Of a DNA stretch of 64,000 bases, positions 49,088-62,404 are shown piece after piece. Every line of letters begins with the position of its first letter. Position 1 is the first letter of the stretch. Origin of the DNA: Archivesica marissinica (lineage: Eukaryota > Mollusca > Bivalvia > Venerida > Vesicomyidae); contig CM026401.1 of the NCBI GenBank assembly GCA_014843695.1, positions 29,806,562 to 29,870,561 on the forward strand, given 5' to 3'. The notes below the pieces were generated by a model that had not been told where the DNA came from, ran no database searches, and saw only the letters and a program-made list of their open reading frames with translations. Position numbers and translations under genes: made by a program.

Positions 49088-50392
49088 ATTCAGAGTTTAC
49101 GCTGACGTCCTGATTGGCCTACCTAGTGCTCCTGTCCCTCACAGCGTCCTGATTGGCCTACCTAGTGCTCCTGTCCCTCACAGCGTCCTGATTGGTCTAC
49201 GTAGTGCTTCTGTCCCTCACAGCGTCCTGATTGGCCTACCTAGTGCTCCTGTCCCTCACAGCATCCTGATTGGTTTACCTAATGCTCCTGTCCCTCACAG
49301 CGTCCTGATTGGCCTACCTAGTGCTCCTGTCCCTCAGTGTCCTGATTGGTCTATCTAGTGCTCCTGTCCCTCACAGCGTCCTGATTGGTCTATCTAGTGC
49401 TCCTGTCCCTCACAGCATCCTGATTGGCCTACCTAGTGCTCCTGTCCCTCACAGCATCCTGATTGGCCTACCTAGTGCTCCTGTCCTGTACCTTACAGTG
49501 TCCTGATTGGCCTACCTAGTGGTCCTGTACATTACAGCATCCTGATTGGTCTACCTAGTGCTCATGTCCCTCACAGCGTCCTGATTGGCCTACCTAGTGC
49601 TCATGTCCCTCACAGCGTCCTGATTGGCCTACCTAGTGCTCCTGTCCCTCACAGCATCCTGATTGGCCACCTAGTGCTCCTGTACCTTACAGTGTCCTGA
49701 TTGGCCTACCTAGTGGTCCTGTACATTAACACAGGGATTCGGCACGTTTGGGGGTACTAGTATATATACTTAAATATATATACTAGTACCCCAAACGTGC
49801 CGAATCTCTGTGTACATTACAGCATCCTGATTGGTCTACCTAGTTTCATGTCCCTCACAGCATCCTGATTGGTCTATCTAGTGCTCCTGTCCCCCACAGC
49901 GTCCTGATTGGCCTATATAGTGCTCCTGTCCCTCACAGCGTCCTGATTGGCCTACCTAGTGCTCCTGTCCCTCACAGCGTCCTGATTGGCCTACCTAGTG
50001 CTCCTGTCCCTCATAGCGTCCTGATTGGTCTACTTAGTACTAATGTCCCTCACAGCATCCTGATTGGCCTACCTAGTGATCCTGTCCCTCACAGCGTCCT
50101 GATTGGCCTACCTAGTGCTCCTGTCCCTCACAGCATCCTGATTGGCCTACCTAGTGCTCCTGTCTCTCACAGCGTCCTGATTGGCCTACCTAGTGCTCCT
50201 GTCTCTCACAGCGTCCTGATTGGCCTACCTAGTGCTCCTGTCTCTCACAGCGTCCTGATTGGCCTACCTAGTACTCCTGTCTATCACAGCATCCTGATTG
50301 GCCTACCTAGTGCTCCTGTCTCTCACAGCGTCCTGATTGGCCTACCTAGTGCTCCTGTCTCTCACAGCGTCCTGATTGGCCTTCCTAATTCC
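49088..50392. repeat. ~39-bp minisatellite, ~30 copies, interrupted by a MITE
   Basis: Unit CCTGATTGGCCTACCTAGTG then CTCCTGTCCCTCACAGCGT. The array is broken once by the palindromic MITE at 49730-49813, and units resume at the same phase of the repeat (cctgtacatta... / ...tacattacagcat). Confidence 0.95.
49730..49813. mobile_element. short palindromic MITE inside the 39-bp array
   Basis: Arms acacagggattcggcacgtt-tggg and tactagtatatata with the reverse complement on the right; few mismatches. TACATTA flanks both sides (cctgtacattaacacag...tgtgtacattacagcat), a likely target duplication. Half copy at 37041. Confidence 0.9.
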
Positions 50393-51104
50393 CAATATTC
50401 ATAATGTGTATTGTATCCTACTACTAAGTTGTCAATATTTCATTGCCAAACAACTGTGAATGTGTCCAATCAAACAGAGCTCTAGATAAGTTTTGGTGTA
50501 ACGGGTATTTTACCCCTTGACTTTTTTGGCAACGGGTAATTTACTCCTAAATATTAAACTTAAAGGGTATTCTGAAAAGTTAAATACAACCCATGTAAAC
50601 TTTCAAATGCCAAACGACATTTTTGTAAATGGCGCATTTGGTTGAGCGGAACAATGTTCCTCTAATCGATTATAAGTTCACATGGAACTAAACCATGCGA
50701 TTTATAAGCAAAGGTCTCTGAGCGGAACAATGTTCCTCTAATCGATTATAAGTTCACATGGAACTAAATCATGCGATTTATTACGCAAAGGTCTCAATCT
50801 TCAAAACGTATTTTACGCACGACGATATATTTTAATATGTTTTTTAGAAAAACCAATGCGTAATTAATCATATACGCACCTTATCTAGAGGTCTGATCAA
50901 GCCGCAAGGCATGTGTGTAGCACCATGGCATGAAATGTTGTATCTACCTGTCATTAATAAATGATACCCCAAAATACAGCCATAGTCAGCATGCTCCCGG
51001 AGTGGTAACTTACAATACACAGGAGCTGATCAATAGTTTAACCTGTCATGTACATGGGATCATGCTTACGATTGTTGCCATAGGCTGTATTGTTCTTAGT
51101 TGTT
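50393..51104. other. spacer with a ~77-bp direct duplication
   Basis: gagcggaacaatgttcctct followed by aatcgattataagttcacat, ggaactaaa and catgcgattta occurs at 50645 on and again at 50718 on. Otherwise nothing recognised. Confidence 0.7.
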
Positions 51105-51289
51105 AATACAAATTTATTTTAGCTCAATTGCGAAACAAGTTTTTACACCATTAGATTCATCGCTCTTGAGACCTCACTCCTGATAGAATCAGGGACAGAG
51201 AAGAGGCAATGTGGATTCTGACGGGGCTCAAACTCATAACCTCTCGATTACAGGGTGGATACCATATCCATTACACCATGGAGGCTCCA
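51105..51289 (-). repeat. SINE-A tail with a different tRNA-like head
   Basis: Tail aatttattttagctcaattg is SINE-A, but the right end (reverse: ggagcctccatggtgtaatg, gataccatatcc reversed) is a different tRNA-like head, so this is a chimeric or sister SINE. Confidence 0.7.
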
Positions 51290-51846
51290 CCGATCTTAGT
51301 GCAAGCATACAGACGGGGGGAAAACAGGTTTTGTTGACAATCTGCACAGCATTTCTCCAATTCTCACTTTCTTCTACATGAATTAATAATCTTTTTGGTT
51401 TCCTTAAAGCGCTGATTACATTTTGACATAAATATCAAATGGAATTATTCTAAACAATGATAGCTAGGACAATAATCCCCCCCATGATTTTTAATACAGG
51501 AGGACAAAATCCCCAATCTAGGGTTAGAGATCTACCTTGAATCTGAATGGTGGGGGGGCTGATATGTTACCGGTTTTATATATGTGTGGGATTATGTCCG
51601 CTTATGTAAAAAAAATGTAAAAATTGTATCCAACACTTGTAACCCTTGCAAACTGACAAAGTATGTGTCTATTAACACCTGTTATATGCCAGTGCTTTGA
51701 GTGAGTGGCTTTGACTTTCTCATTTAATGTTTTAATAGTCCATTAAAGAAAGGAGAATGAACAAATTACATGTATCACAATGTTGATTGTAATTGAAAAC
51801 AGTTATGTTTTTAATAAATACTAATGACCTTGCCACCATATTTATT
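51290..51846. other. unannotated spacer
   Basis: AT-rich; no feature recognised. Confidence 0.4.
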
Positions 51847-52090
51847 GTCTGTCTCCGTGATCGCTGACTTGTATACCATTATAACCTATCATCAGTGATG
51901 GGCATGGGTTTGAGCCCCACTCAGACCGTGTCTCTTTATATGAAAAAGTTGGCAGTTTTTTACAGAGGTTTTTGCACCAATTACTGGTTAACCACTGGAG
52001 CCTGCCCAGAAAAGAGGTTGTTAGGTAAACTGCCCATTGCTCAAATTGGCAACCGGTAGCAACGTTAAATAAACATAAATTAAAAATACA
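51847..52090 (+). repeat. SINE-D copy
   Basis: Head tctccgtgatcgctgacttg, gggtttgagccccactcaga; body actggttaaccactggagcc; tail agcaacgttaaataaacata. Confidence 0.85.
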
Positions 52091-53119
52091 AAACATTTAT
52101 TCACTGTGTGAGAAGCCTAGCTCAATGACATACGAGTCCGAGTATAGAATCTGGTGTCATATACCATTGGCGTACCGGTAATCGGCCGTCTAAGGCTTTT
52201 CGGTGAATGGCTTCTTGTTTTACAGCAGGTGAAATAATATTACTAAGTAAAGTGATCATGTTTACATTTAATGCAATTGTCTAAACTGAGATTGCATAAC
52301 AAATGTTCAAAAAAAAATACCTATTATCGGCCGACCCTGAAAATGAATGTAACAGAAAAGTTGATTACAGTTAAATTCCAAAAAGCTAATTAACATTGAG
52401 CATAGTAATAATTGTTACTCGAAACGGAGAAATTTAACACCCAACAAATTATTATTACTCTTCAATGTGAGGTAAGTTGTGACATGGAGAGAAATGTCAC
52501 TTAATGTGGAGAGTGGCACACCATACTGTCTTGCTGTCTTGCTGCCGATTTTACTAGCAAACCCATGTCTCCAACAACCTGATATGCATTTGCCAGTGCA
52601 CTTGGTGAATAGAGACGCAGATTGGATTTGAAAAAATCCCAGATAAAACTGAATCAGTCTAAATAGTAAATATCTTGGACAATAGTATTTTTGAAGAAAA
52701 ATTGTTAAAAAACTGTAAGAGAAACACTATATTTGAATTGACCTGTAAAATGCGCATTATGACATTGTCTCATAACTATCACATGACCTTCCTGAGCAGA
52801 CGATGAAATTTCTCATTTTACAAAAACAAACACATATTTCTTTATATTTACCTCTGTTTAAGGGAATTTCAAGCTACACATAAATGGGATTAATGAAAAC
52901 ATCAACAATTGCATACTTTCAATTAAAATCATAATGTGAATATTTATCTGCTTTACGCGCAGTTTGCTCTTTGATAAGTAATATGTGAATATCATAAGTA
53001 CAAAATATGTGGAATATCAGAAGAATTTGTTTTTAGAGCAATGATGTCATTCGCGTGCCGGAAGTAAACAAAAATCACGTGAATAAACAAAGGCTGAAAA
53101 CAGGTGAGGGCCGATATCA
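52091..53119. other. unannotated spacer
   Basis: AT-rich. A minus-strand stretch near 52440-52640 stays open without a start codon but matches nothing I recognise. Confidence 0.4.
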
Positions 53120-53235
53120 GGGATGTTGACGATACAATATTGACCCACCGTCGAAATAATCACAGGAACTTGAAATTTTGGTGGCTTATGGATAAAATTT
53201 CAAGTTCCTGTGAAATAATGAACCGCGGGTCAATA
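53120..53235. mobile_element. fold-back MITE
   Basis: Arms aatattgacccaccgtcgaa...cacaggaacttgaaatttt and aaaatttcaagttcctgtga...cgcgggtcaatatt, about 44 bp, around a 15-bp centre. Confidence 0.85.
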
Positions 53236-53807
53236 TTCGGCCATAGAACGGGACCATTGGGCGTTGACAAATGAGTGATGGCGGTTAATGATGTCAATGC
53301 TGGTGGCAGGTAAAATCTAAATCCATGGGTTAGGGGGGGGGTAAAACAAGGATGTTCTTATTTGAAAGTTGTAGAAATCAATGCAATGCTTTTTGTGTTT
53401 CAGTTTGGAATATCAGTTCAGTTGTCACAAAATAAGTTCATTTGGTAATGAGCGCCCACTGACCCGGATTGATTATTCGCAGTTAATCTTTGAAATTTGT
53501 AATATATCTACATTTATAGATGGGAATTACATACAACACACTATATTATTTGTTTACAATTCATTTCTAAGCGATATACTGATGCGATAGAGGTTCATCT
53601 CATATGAATAATTAAAAGGTTTGTTTACAAACATCGGCTACTACTGCGCCTGCTGATCCTGACTAAAATTTGGCGCATAATATTTACATGAACGTGCAAA
53701 TAAATTCAAAGGTTAAAGAACACTAATTTATTACAGAAACTTTTACTAGATACTTTGTGGTCGAATGGTCTAGCGCATAGCCATACCTGAATGCATACGA
53801 CAGAATG
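53236..53807. other. unannotated spacer
   Basis: A 69-codon frame at 53381-53590 follows a possible acceptor (gtgtttcag) but is not recognisable. Confidence 0.35.
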
Positions 53808-54078
53808 AAGATCTGTAGTCCAGTGGTAACACGCTGGATTAGTAATCCAGGGATCACAGGTTCGATTCCCCGCCTGACCCTAATAAAATTAACAGTCTTT
53901 CAGACAGAGGTCTCGTGGCGGTGTTGTATACCGTGCACGTAAAAGAACCAAATGAGACTCTGGAATGGGTCTCTGTCTGTATCTTTGCACTATCCTCCAA
54001 AACTCTAAAATGACTAGATTAGTCAGGAGACGTCGCTCACATGGTATACCGTTAGCGACGATAAATAAACATAAAAAA
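53808..54078 (+). repeat. SINE-C copy
   Basis: Head tccagtggtaacacgctgga, caggttcgattccccgcctg; body taaaattaacagtctttcag; tail agcgacgataaataaacata. Confidence 0.87.
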
Positions 54079-55742
54079 ACACAAGATCTTGAATAAAAGC
54101 GGCATTAACAGGTCGGAGAGATAATTATTTATAACAATATGGCTAAAACAGTTAACGTGAATCTCTTATAATTATTATTGAGTTGGCACACACTTCTATT
54201 TACAATTGTGTACCAGTTTATAGTAATGTGTTCCATGAACTGATGTCCATCACTAGTACAGTGTGTACCATGAACTGATGTCCAGCACTAGTACAGTGTG
54301 TACCATGAACTGATGTCCAGCACTAGTACAGTGTGTACCATGACCTGATGTCCACCACTAGTACAGTGTGTACCATGACCTGATGTCCATCACTAGTACA
54401 GTGTGTACCATGACCTGATGTCCATCACTAGTACAGTGTGTACCATGAACTGATTTCCATCACTGGTACAGTGTGTACCATGAACTGATGTACATCACTG
54501 TACAGTGTGTACCATGACCTGATGTCCACCACTAGTACAGTGTGTACCATGACCTGATGTCCATCATTAGTACAGTGTGCACCATGACCTGATGTCCATC
54601 ACTAGTACAGTGTGTACCATGACCTGATGTCCATCACTGGTACAGTAGTACCATGACCTGATATCCATCGCTAGTACAGTGTGTACCATGACCTGATATC
54701 CATCACTAGTACAGTGTGTACCATGAACTGATGTCCATCACTAGTACAGTGTGTACCATGACCTGATATATATCACTAGTACAGTGTGTACCATGAACTG
54801 ATGTCCATCACTAGTACAGTGTGTACCATGACCTGATATCCATCACTAGTACAGTGTGTACCATGAACTGATGTCCATCACTAGTACAGTGTGAACCATG
54901 AACAGATGTCCATCACTAGTACAGTGTGTACCATGAACTGATGTCCATCACTAGTACAGTGTGTACCATGACCAGATGTCCATCATTAGTACAGTGTGTA
55001 CCATGAACTGATGTCCATCACTAGTACAGTGTGTACCATGAACTGATGTCCATCACTGGTACAGTGTGTAACATGAACTGATGTCCATACTAGTACAGTG
55101 TGTACCATGACCTGATGTCCATCACTGGTACAGTGTGTACCATGTACTGATGTCCATCACTAGTACAGTGTGTACCATGACCTGATGTCCATCACTAGTA
55201 CAGTGTGTACCATGAACTGATGTCCATCACTAGTACAGTGTGTACCATGAACTGATGTCCATCACTAGTACAGTGTGTACCATGACCTGATGTCCATCAC
55301 TGGTACAGTGTGTACCATGTACTGATGTCCATCACTAGTACAGTGTGTACCATGACCTGATGTCCATCACTATTACAGTGTGTACCATGAACTGATGTCC
55401 ATCACTAGTACAGTGTGTACCATGAACTGATGTCCATTACTAGTACAGTGTGTACCATGACCTGATGTCCATCACTGGTACAGTGTGTACCATGTACTGA
55501 TGTCCATCACTAGTACAGTGTGTACCATGACCTGATGTCCATCACTAATACAGTGTGTACCATGAACTGATGTCCATCACTAGTACAGTGTGTACCATGA
55601 ACTGATGTCCATCACTAGTACAGTGTGTACCATGACCTGATGTCCATCACTAGTACAGTGTGTACCATGACCTGATGTCCATCACTAGTACAGTGTGTAC
55701 CATGACCTGATGTCCATCACTAGTACAGTGTGTACCATGACC

Positions 55743-56790
55743 GGATCCGTACTTGGACCCCTGCTTTTCCTAGCCTACATAAACGACCTCCCACAAAACA
55801 TCAGTTCCAAAGTCCGCATCTTTGCAGATAATACTGCAGTGTATCTATCACTGACATCTGCAAATGAATCGGTCACACTCCAACATGATCTTAAGAGATT
55901 AGAAGAGTGGGAGTTGGAGTGGAACATGGAATTTAACCCCTCCAAATGTCAAGTTATCCACGTCACCAGAAGGAAACATCCTATTCCCAGCAAATATAAA
56001 CTCCATTGAGTCCTACTTGAGTCGGTCACCTCAGCCAAATACCTTGGCGTGGATATCTCAAACAACCTGTCGTGGGACACCCACATAAAAAGGTCAACAA
56101 AGAAAGCAAACCAAACATTAGGATTTCTACGTAGAAACCTCCAGGTCAAATCTGAACCCCTTAAGACCATGGCTTACCAGATATTAGTGAGACCCCAGCT
56201 TGAATATGGCTCCGAGATCTGGTCGCCCCATACCCAAACATTGATAGACCAAATTGAAGGTGTACAGCGAAGAGCAGCCCATTGGATAAAGGCTGACTTC
56301 TATCGTACCTCTAGTGTTACAGACATGCTACATTCCCTAAATCTACGCAGACTAGATCAACGGCGTATTGACAATAGGTTATCCCTTATGTATACAATTC
56401 ATAATGATCTTGTTGCTATTCCCATTGAAAATTACCTAGTTCCCCTCTCCCGTCCTACTCGCCATTGCCATTCCTTAAGCTATAGGTTAATTACAGCAAC
56501 TACAGACTACTACAAGTTCTCCTTCTTTCCAAGAACAATCTATCATTGGAACCACCTCCCTCCTGACATTGTCCATCTCCCTAGCATAGAGCAATTCAAT
56601 ACGGCAGTTTGCCATATTGAACATGCCAGTCCCTAGTTGTTCTGCATAGCTGCTTTTAAACTTTTACCACAACTTATTTCCATACCTTTTTAAATTATAC
56701 TTTTAACTACTCATACTTTTAACTTCTTAGCGGTTTTTGACGCGCAACATGTCTACGTCCCCGCGAGGGGTTCGAAATTAAAGGAAGATA
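55743..56790 (+). pseudogene. 5'-truncated LINE reverse transcriptase, copy 1
   Basis: Non-LTR retrotransposon 3' part beginning inside the RT domain at GSVLGPLLFLAYINDLP. The catalytic box reads FADN instead of FADD, and TGA at 56007-56009 breaks the frame after PSKYKLH. The frame then continues VTSAKYLGVDISNNLSWDTH, RPQLEYGSEIWSPH, GVQRRAAHWI and FFPRTIYHWNHLPPDIV. 3' UTR ends aaattaaaggaagata. Jockey/CR1-type clade by motif style; exact clade unsure. Confidence 0.9.
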
Positions 56791-57664
56791 GATGTCCATC
56801 ACTGGTACAGTGTGTACCATGAACTGATGTCCATCACTAGTACAGTGTGTACCATGAACTGATGTCCATCACTAGTACATTGTGTACCATGAACTGATGT
56901 CCATCACTAGTACAGTGTGTACCATGACCTGATGTCCATCACTAGTACAGTGTGTACCATGAACTGATGTCCATCACTAGTACAATGTGTACCATGACCT
57001 GATGTCCATCACTAGTACAGTGTGTACCATGACCTGATGTCCATCACTGGTACAGTGTGTACCATGACCTGATGTCCACCACTAGTACAGTGTGTACCAT
57101 GAACTGATGTCCATCACTAGTACAGTGTGTACCATGACCTGATGTCCATCACTAGTACAGTGTGTACCATGACCTGATGTCCATCACTAGTACAGTGTGT
57201 ACTATGACCTGATGTCCATCACTAGTACAGTGTGTACCATGACCTGATGTCCATCACTAGTACAGTGTGTACCATGAACTGATGTCCATCACTGGTACAG
57301 TGTGTACCATGTACTGATGTCCATCACTAGTACAGTATGTACCATGACCTGATGTCCATCACTAGTACAGTGTGTACCATGAACTGATGTACATCACTAG
57401 TACAATGTGTACCATGAACTGATGTCCATCACTAGTACAGTGTGTACCATGAACTGATGTCCATCACTAGTACAGTGTGTACCATGACCTGATATTCATC
57501 ACTAGTACAGTGTGTACCATGAACTGATGTCCATCACTAGTACAGTGTGTACCATGAACTGATGTCCATCACTAGTACAGTGTGTACCATGACCTGATGT
57601 CCATCACTGGTACAGTGTGTACCATGACCTGATGTCCATCACTAGTACAGTGTGTACCATGACC

Positions 57665-58712
57665 GGATCCGTACTTGGACCCCTGCTTTTCCTAGCCTAC
57701 ATAAACGACCTCCCACAAAATATCAGTTCCAAAGTCCGCATCTTTGCAGATGATACTGCAGTATATCTATCACTGACATCTGCAAATGAATCGGTCACAC
57801 TCCAAAATGATCTTAAGAGATTAGAAGAGTGGGAGTTGGAGTGGGACATGGAATTTAACCCCTCCAAATGTCAAGTTATCCACGTCACCAGAAGGAAACA
57901 TCCTATTCCCAGCAAATATAAACTCCATGGAGTCCTACTTGAGTCGGTCACCTCAGCCAAATACCTTGGCGTGGATATCTCAAACAACCTGTCGTGGGAC
58001 ACCCACATAAAAAGGTCAACAAAGAAAGCAAACCAAACATTAGGATTTCTACGTAGAAACCTCCAGGTCAAATCTGAACCCCTTAAGACCATGGCTTACC
58101 AGATATTAGTGAGACCCCAGCTTGAATATGGCTCCGAGATCTGGTCGCCCCATACCCAAACATTGATAGACCAAATTGAAGGTGTCCAGCGAAGAGCAGC
58201 CCGTTGGATAAAGGCTGACTTCTATCGTACCTCTAGTGTTACAGACATGCTACATTCCCTAAATCTACGCAGACTAGATCAACGGCGTATTGACAATAGG
58301 TTATCCCTTATGTATAAAATTCATAATGATCTTGTTGCTATTCCCATTGAAAATTACCTAGTTCCCCTCTCCCGTCCTACTCGCCATTGCCATTCCTTAA
58401 GCTATAGGTTAATTACAGCAACTACAGACTACTACAAGTTCTCCTTCTTTCCAAGAACAATCTATCATTGGAACCACCTCCCTCCTGACATTGTCCATCT
58501 CTCTACCATAGAGCAATTCAATACGGCAGTTTGCCATATTGAACATGCCAGTCCCTAGTTGTTCTGCATAGCTGCTTTTAAACTTTTACCACAACTTATT
58601 TTCATACCTTTTTAAATTATACTTTTAACTACTCATACTTTTAACTTCTTAGCGGTTTTTGACGCGCAACCTGTCTACGTCCCCGCGAGGGGTTCGAAAT
58701 TAAAGGAAGATA
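57665..58712 (+). mobile_element. 5'-truncated LINE reverse transcriptase, copy 2 (open frame)
   Basis: Same 1,048-bp segment with identical borders, 1,922 bp to the right. The frame is open to TAG at 58556-58558 and keeps FADD. An ATG in the neighbouring minisatellite at 57617 is in frame, so the predicted 313-residue ORF starts with 16 residues of repeat. The endonuclease domain and the N-terminal RT motifs are missing, so it cannot retrotranspose on its own. Confidence 0.9.
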
Positions 58713-59985
58713 GATGTCCATCACTGGTACAGTGTGTACCATGAACTGATGTCCAGCACTAGTACAGTGTGTACCATGAACTGATGTCCAGCACTAGTAG
58801 AGTGTGTACCATGACCTGATGTCCATCACTAGTACAGTGTGTACCATGACCTGATGTCCATCACTAGTACAGTGTGTACCATGACCTGATGTCCATCACT
58901 AGTACAGTGTGTACCATGACCTGATGTCCATCACTGGTACAGTGTGTACCATGAACTGATGTCCATCACTAGTACAGTGTGTACTATGACCTGATGTCCA
59001 TCACTGGTACAGTGTGTACCATGAACTGATGTCCATCACTGGTACAGTGTGTACCATGAACTGATGTCCATCACTAGTACAGTGTGTACCATGACCTGAT
59101 GTCCATCACTAGTACAGTGTGTACCATGAACTGATGTCCATCACTAGTACAGTGTGTACCATGACCTGATGTCCATCACTAGTACAGTGTGTACCATGAA
59201 CTGATGTCCATCACTGGTACAGTGTGTACCATGAACTGATGTCCATCACTAGTACAGTGTGTACCATGACCTGATGTCCATCACTAGTACAGTGTGTACC
59301 ATGAACTGATGTCCATCACTAGTACAGTGTGTACCATGAACTGATGTCCATCACTAGTACAGTGTGTACCATGAACTGATGTCCATCACTAGTACAGTGT
59401 GTACCATGACCTGATGTCCATCACTAGTACAGTGTGTACCATGAACTGATGTCCATCATCTAGTACAGTGTGTACCATGAACTGATGTCCATCACTAGTA
59501 CAGTGTGTACCATGAACTGATGTCCATCACTAGTACAGTAGTCTGTACCATGAACTGATGTCCATCACTAGTACAGTGTGTACCATGAACTGATGTCCAT
59601 CACTAGTACAGTAGTACAGTGTGTACCATGAACTGAAGTAAGTAGTACAGGTGTAGATGTCCATCACTAGTACAGTAGTACAGTGTGTACCATGAACTGA
59701 TGTCCATCACTAATACAGTAGTACAGTGTGTACCATGACCTGATGTCCATCACTAGTACAGTAGTACAGTGTGTACCATGACCTGATGTCCATCACTAGT
59801 ACAGTAGTACAGTGTGTACCATGAACTGATGTCCATCACTAGTACAGTAGTACAGTGTGTACCATGAGCTGATGTCCATCACTAGTACAGTGTGTACCAT
59901 GACCTGATGTCCATCACTAGTACAGTGTGTACCATGACCTGATGTCCATCACTAGTACAATGTGTACCATGAACTGATATCAATC

Positions 59986-60404
59986 ACTTATTTCGATCAA
60001 AAGATTATACAAACCACGTACAATACAAACGGAATCATCTCTACAAGTGGGCTTTATATCGTCTCTTGTTGAAAAATGTTAATATAAAGTACATTCCATT
60101 CTACAAATAATCAATTATCTGTGGGTAAATTCAATTATCCTATCGAGAACTTCAAATTTATTGTATGCATTCTGAACACATATCATATGTCAGAAACCAC
60201 AACGGAGTAATGAAGGACCAGGGGTGTCTAGTAAGGACAACACAAAGGGCATTATCCTATCCATATATTAAAAAGAGCCATACACTCTGTAGCAGTTTGA
60301 GTTAATACAAAATCTACACTGTATAAGTGTAGACTATTAGATTTGATAAAGTGATTTAGTAAACACTAACACTAATTGACTATTAAATTTTATTTATTTT
60401 ACAA
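59986..60404. other. unannotated spacer
   Basis: AT-rich; no feature recognised. Confidence 0.4.
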
Positions 60405-60558
60405 TGATTGCGAAACAAGCTTAAACAATTTATATTAATCACTCTCGTTAGCGCGGATGAAAGCGTAAATGTGGTTATTTGTGTGCGAGGAAACCGGAGT
60501 ACTCGGAGAAAACCCACCTGTCCGATCTGGCGACCACCGTACCATCTCACATACTTCT
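60405..60558 (-). repeat. SINE-B copy, head missing
   Basis: Reverse SINE-B from attgcgaaacaagcttaaac to ccgtaccatctcacatactt, lacking the tRNA head. Confidence 0.8.
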
Positions 60559-60626
60559 CAATATTCTTCTAGAATATTTAATTTAAGTGATTAAAGTTAA
60601 CACTAACACTAATTGACTATTGACTG

Positions 60627-60905
60627 TGTTTACGTTTATTTATCGTCTCTACCGGTTGTCCATATGGGCGACGTCTCCTGAAGAGATTAGTCATTGTAGA
60701 ATTTTGGAGAATAGTGCAATGATACGGACAGAGACTCATTCCAGAGTCTCCTCTGGTTCGTTTACGTGCATTGTGTAAAGCACCGACACGAGACCTCGGT
60801 TTAAAGTACCATCTGAAAGACTGTTAATGTTATTATGGTCAAACAGGGGATCGGGGGAAAAAACTTGCGATCCCTGGATTATCATTGGATCACAGATCAG
60901 TCTGT
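60627..60905 (-). repeat. SINE-C copy
   Basis: Reverse SINE-C: tgtttacgtttatttatcgt, ccagagtctcctctggttcg, cgatccctggattatcattg. Confidence 0.85.
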
Positions 60906-62400
60906 GACTGTTGACTAGTGAAGAAGAAGCGTTATGGTCCGAAACAATTTAGCGGGAAGTGCACATAATTAGTTATGTTAGGAATTCACTCATTCGGCGC
61001 CTGACTTGACCATCACTCACTATCAGTACTGTATACACAACAGTAATGCAGTAATACAATAGAACCATATATGACCATACTACATACTCCATTTCATAGG
61101 CCATAACGAGACAACTATTGGGCTGTACGCTTGCAGCGGGGTTACATAATGTATAATCTGCCATCATTATTTACACGGCGTTATTGGTTTCCGGAGATGT
61201 AGTACATAACGGACTCCTGTAGATTTTGAATATTCATACACTGCAAGCAAATCAAGTTTAACCGAATAAACAACATTTTATCTTTCATTCATAAAAATCT
61301 CGAATAAACTCGATTGTTTATTTTTGGAGAAAAGTCGAAAAAACGGAGGCACCTCGCTCAGTAATCCGGAATGACATCACATGTTTTCACCTAACTGTGG
61401 AACTTGCTCACAGAGCGAGCAACAGTATGTAAACAACAGTTATTTTTAACAAAACAATATACATTTGTAAATAAGGAACAATAACTTTAATAGCAGGCTT
61501 AATGTATCATTTACACTAAAAATTCATTTGTTGGACAAAATGCTGTCTATATACTGTATCTAGGCTACAACACTAACATTTAGTTTGACTTGGGCAAACA
61601 CATGGGGCATACGAAGTCGTCATCCCTACTCTGACTGTGTGCAGAACCGTAACTAGACCCATCCATCGAACACATCACACGGTGCCTAACAGAGAATAAC
61701 TAGGTTTACACAACCATGTATATCAATTGGAGAGTCTCTGTGACAACGCATGGACCTGCAGGCGAACATCGGTGAACATTTATAATTTCAGTAAGGACCC
61801 CTTGTGTGTAATAACGGATGAAACTCACACACATGGAACAGTGAGACTGGTTGTGCGCTTTAAAAGTCGTTTGGTGTATTCTATAACTATTAATAATTTT
61901 ACAATTAGACAAAGATGTTGCTGTTCCCTCTGTGGTTCCCGTCATAGGAGATTGTTCTGAATGTGTCTAGAATAAATAACTTTATTGATAAGAGACCAAA
62001 CCACATCCACGACAGACTGGTACTCCCCCCGGGATAAATAAATTCCTCGCGCAGCAATCTACACATGTTTTATTATTTTGAATTAAAACAAAAATGCCCC
62101 CTGAAAGATCTGTAGTGAATGTAGATTGTTTTTAATAAAACTGATAAAACGTCAATCTGCTATGCAATAATGCAATGTACAACACAAGAAAGACATTCGC
62201 GTGTGGTTTGTTCAAGAGTCTAAATTGTGTGGTTTTGATTCATATTAAATGTATAAATTATAAACATGTGAACACTTTTTTCCTAAGTGGCTTGCAAATG
62301 TCTGGAATTCTGGGGAAATATGGGTTGCATAACCTCAGTGCATTTCAAAATTATTTCTAGGCAAACTGAAATGCTAGCGGACCTGTCTCTCGTTTATTAT
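60906..62400. other. unannotated region
   Basis: Small frames on both strands (for example 61727-61960 plus, followed by AATAAA near 61970) match nothing I recognise. Treat as intergenic or intronic. Confidence 0.4.
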
Positions 62401-62404
62401 TACT

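Larger units (their letters stand above)
54205..59985. repeat. 35-bp minisatellite with two embedded LINE copies
   Basis: Unit GTACAGTGTGTACCATGACC then TGATGTCCATCACTA (35 bp), about 105 units outside two 1,048-bp LINE segments. A derived unit with an added gtagtacag appears near 59520-59870. Each unit contains GTAC...GTAC palindromic spacing. Confidence 0.96.

Noticed and set aside
52440..52640. Open minus-strand stretch
   Set aside because: No start, no clear splice borders, no recognisable protein pattern.
61706..61960. Overlapping ORFs on both strands near an AATAAA
   Set aside because: No homology recognised and no splice or promoter context; chance frames are expected at this length.
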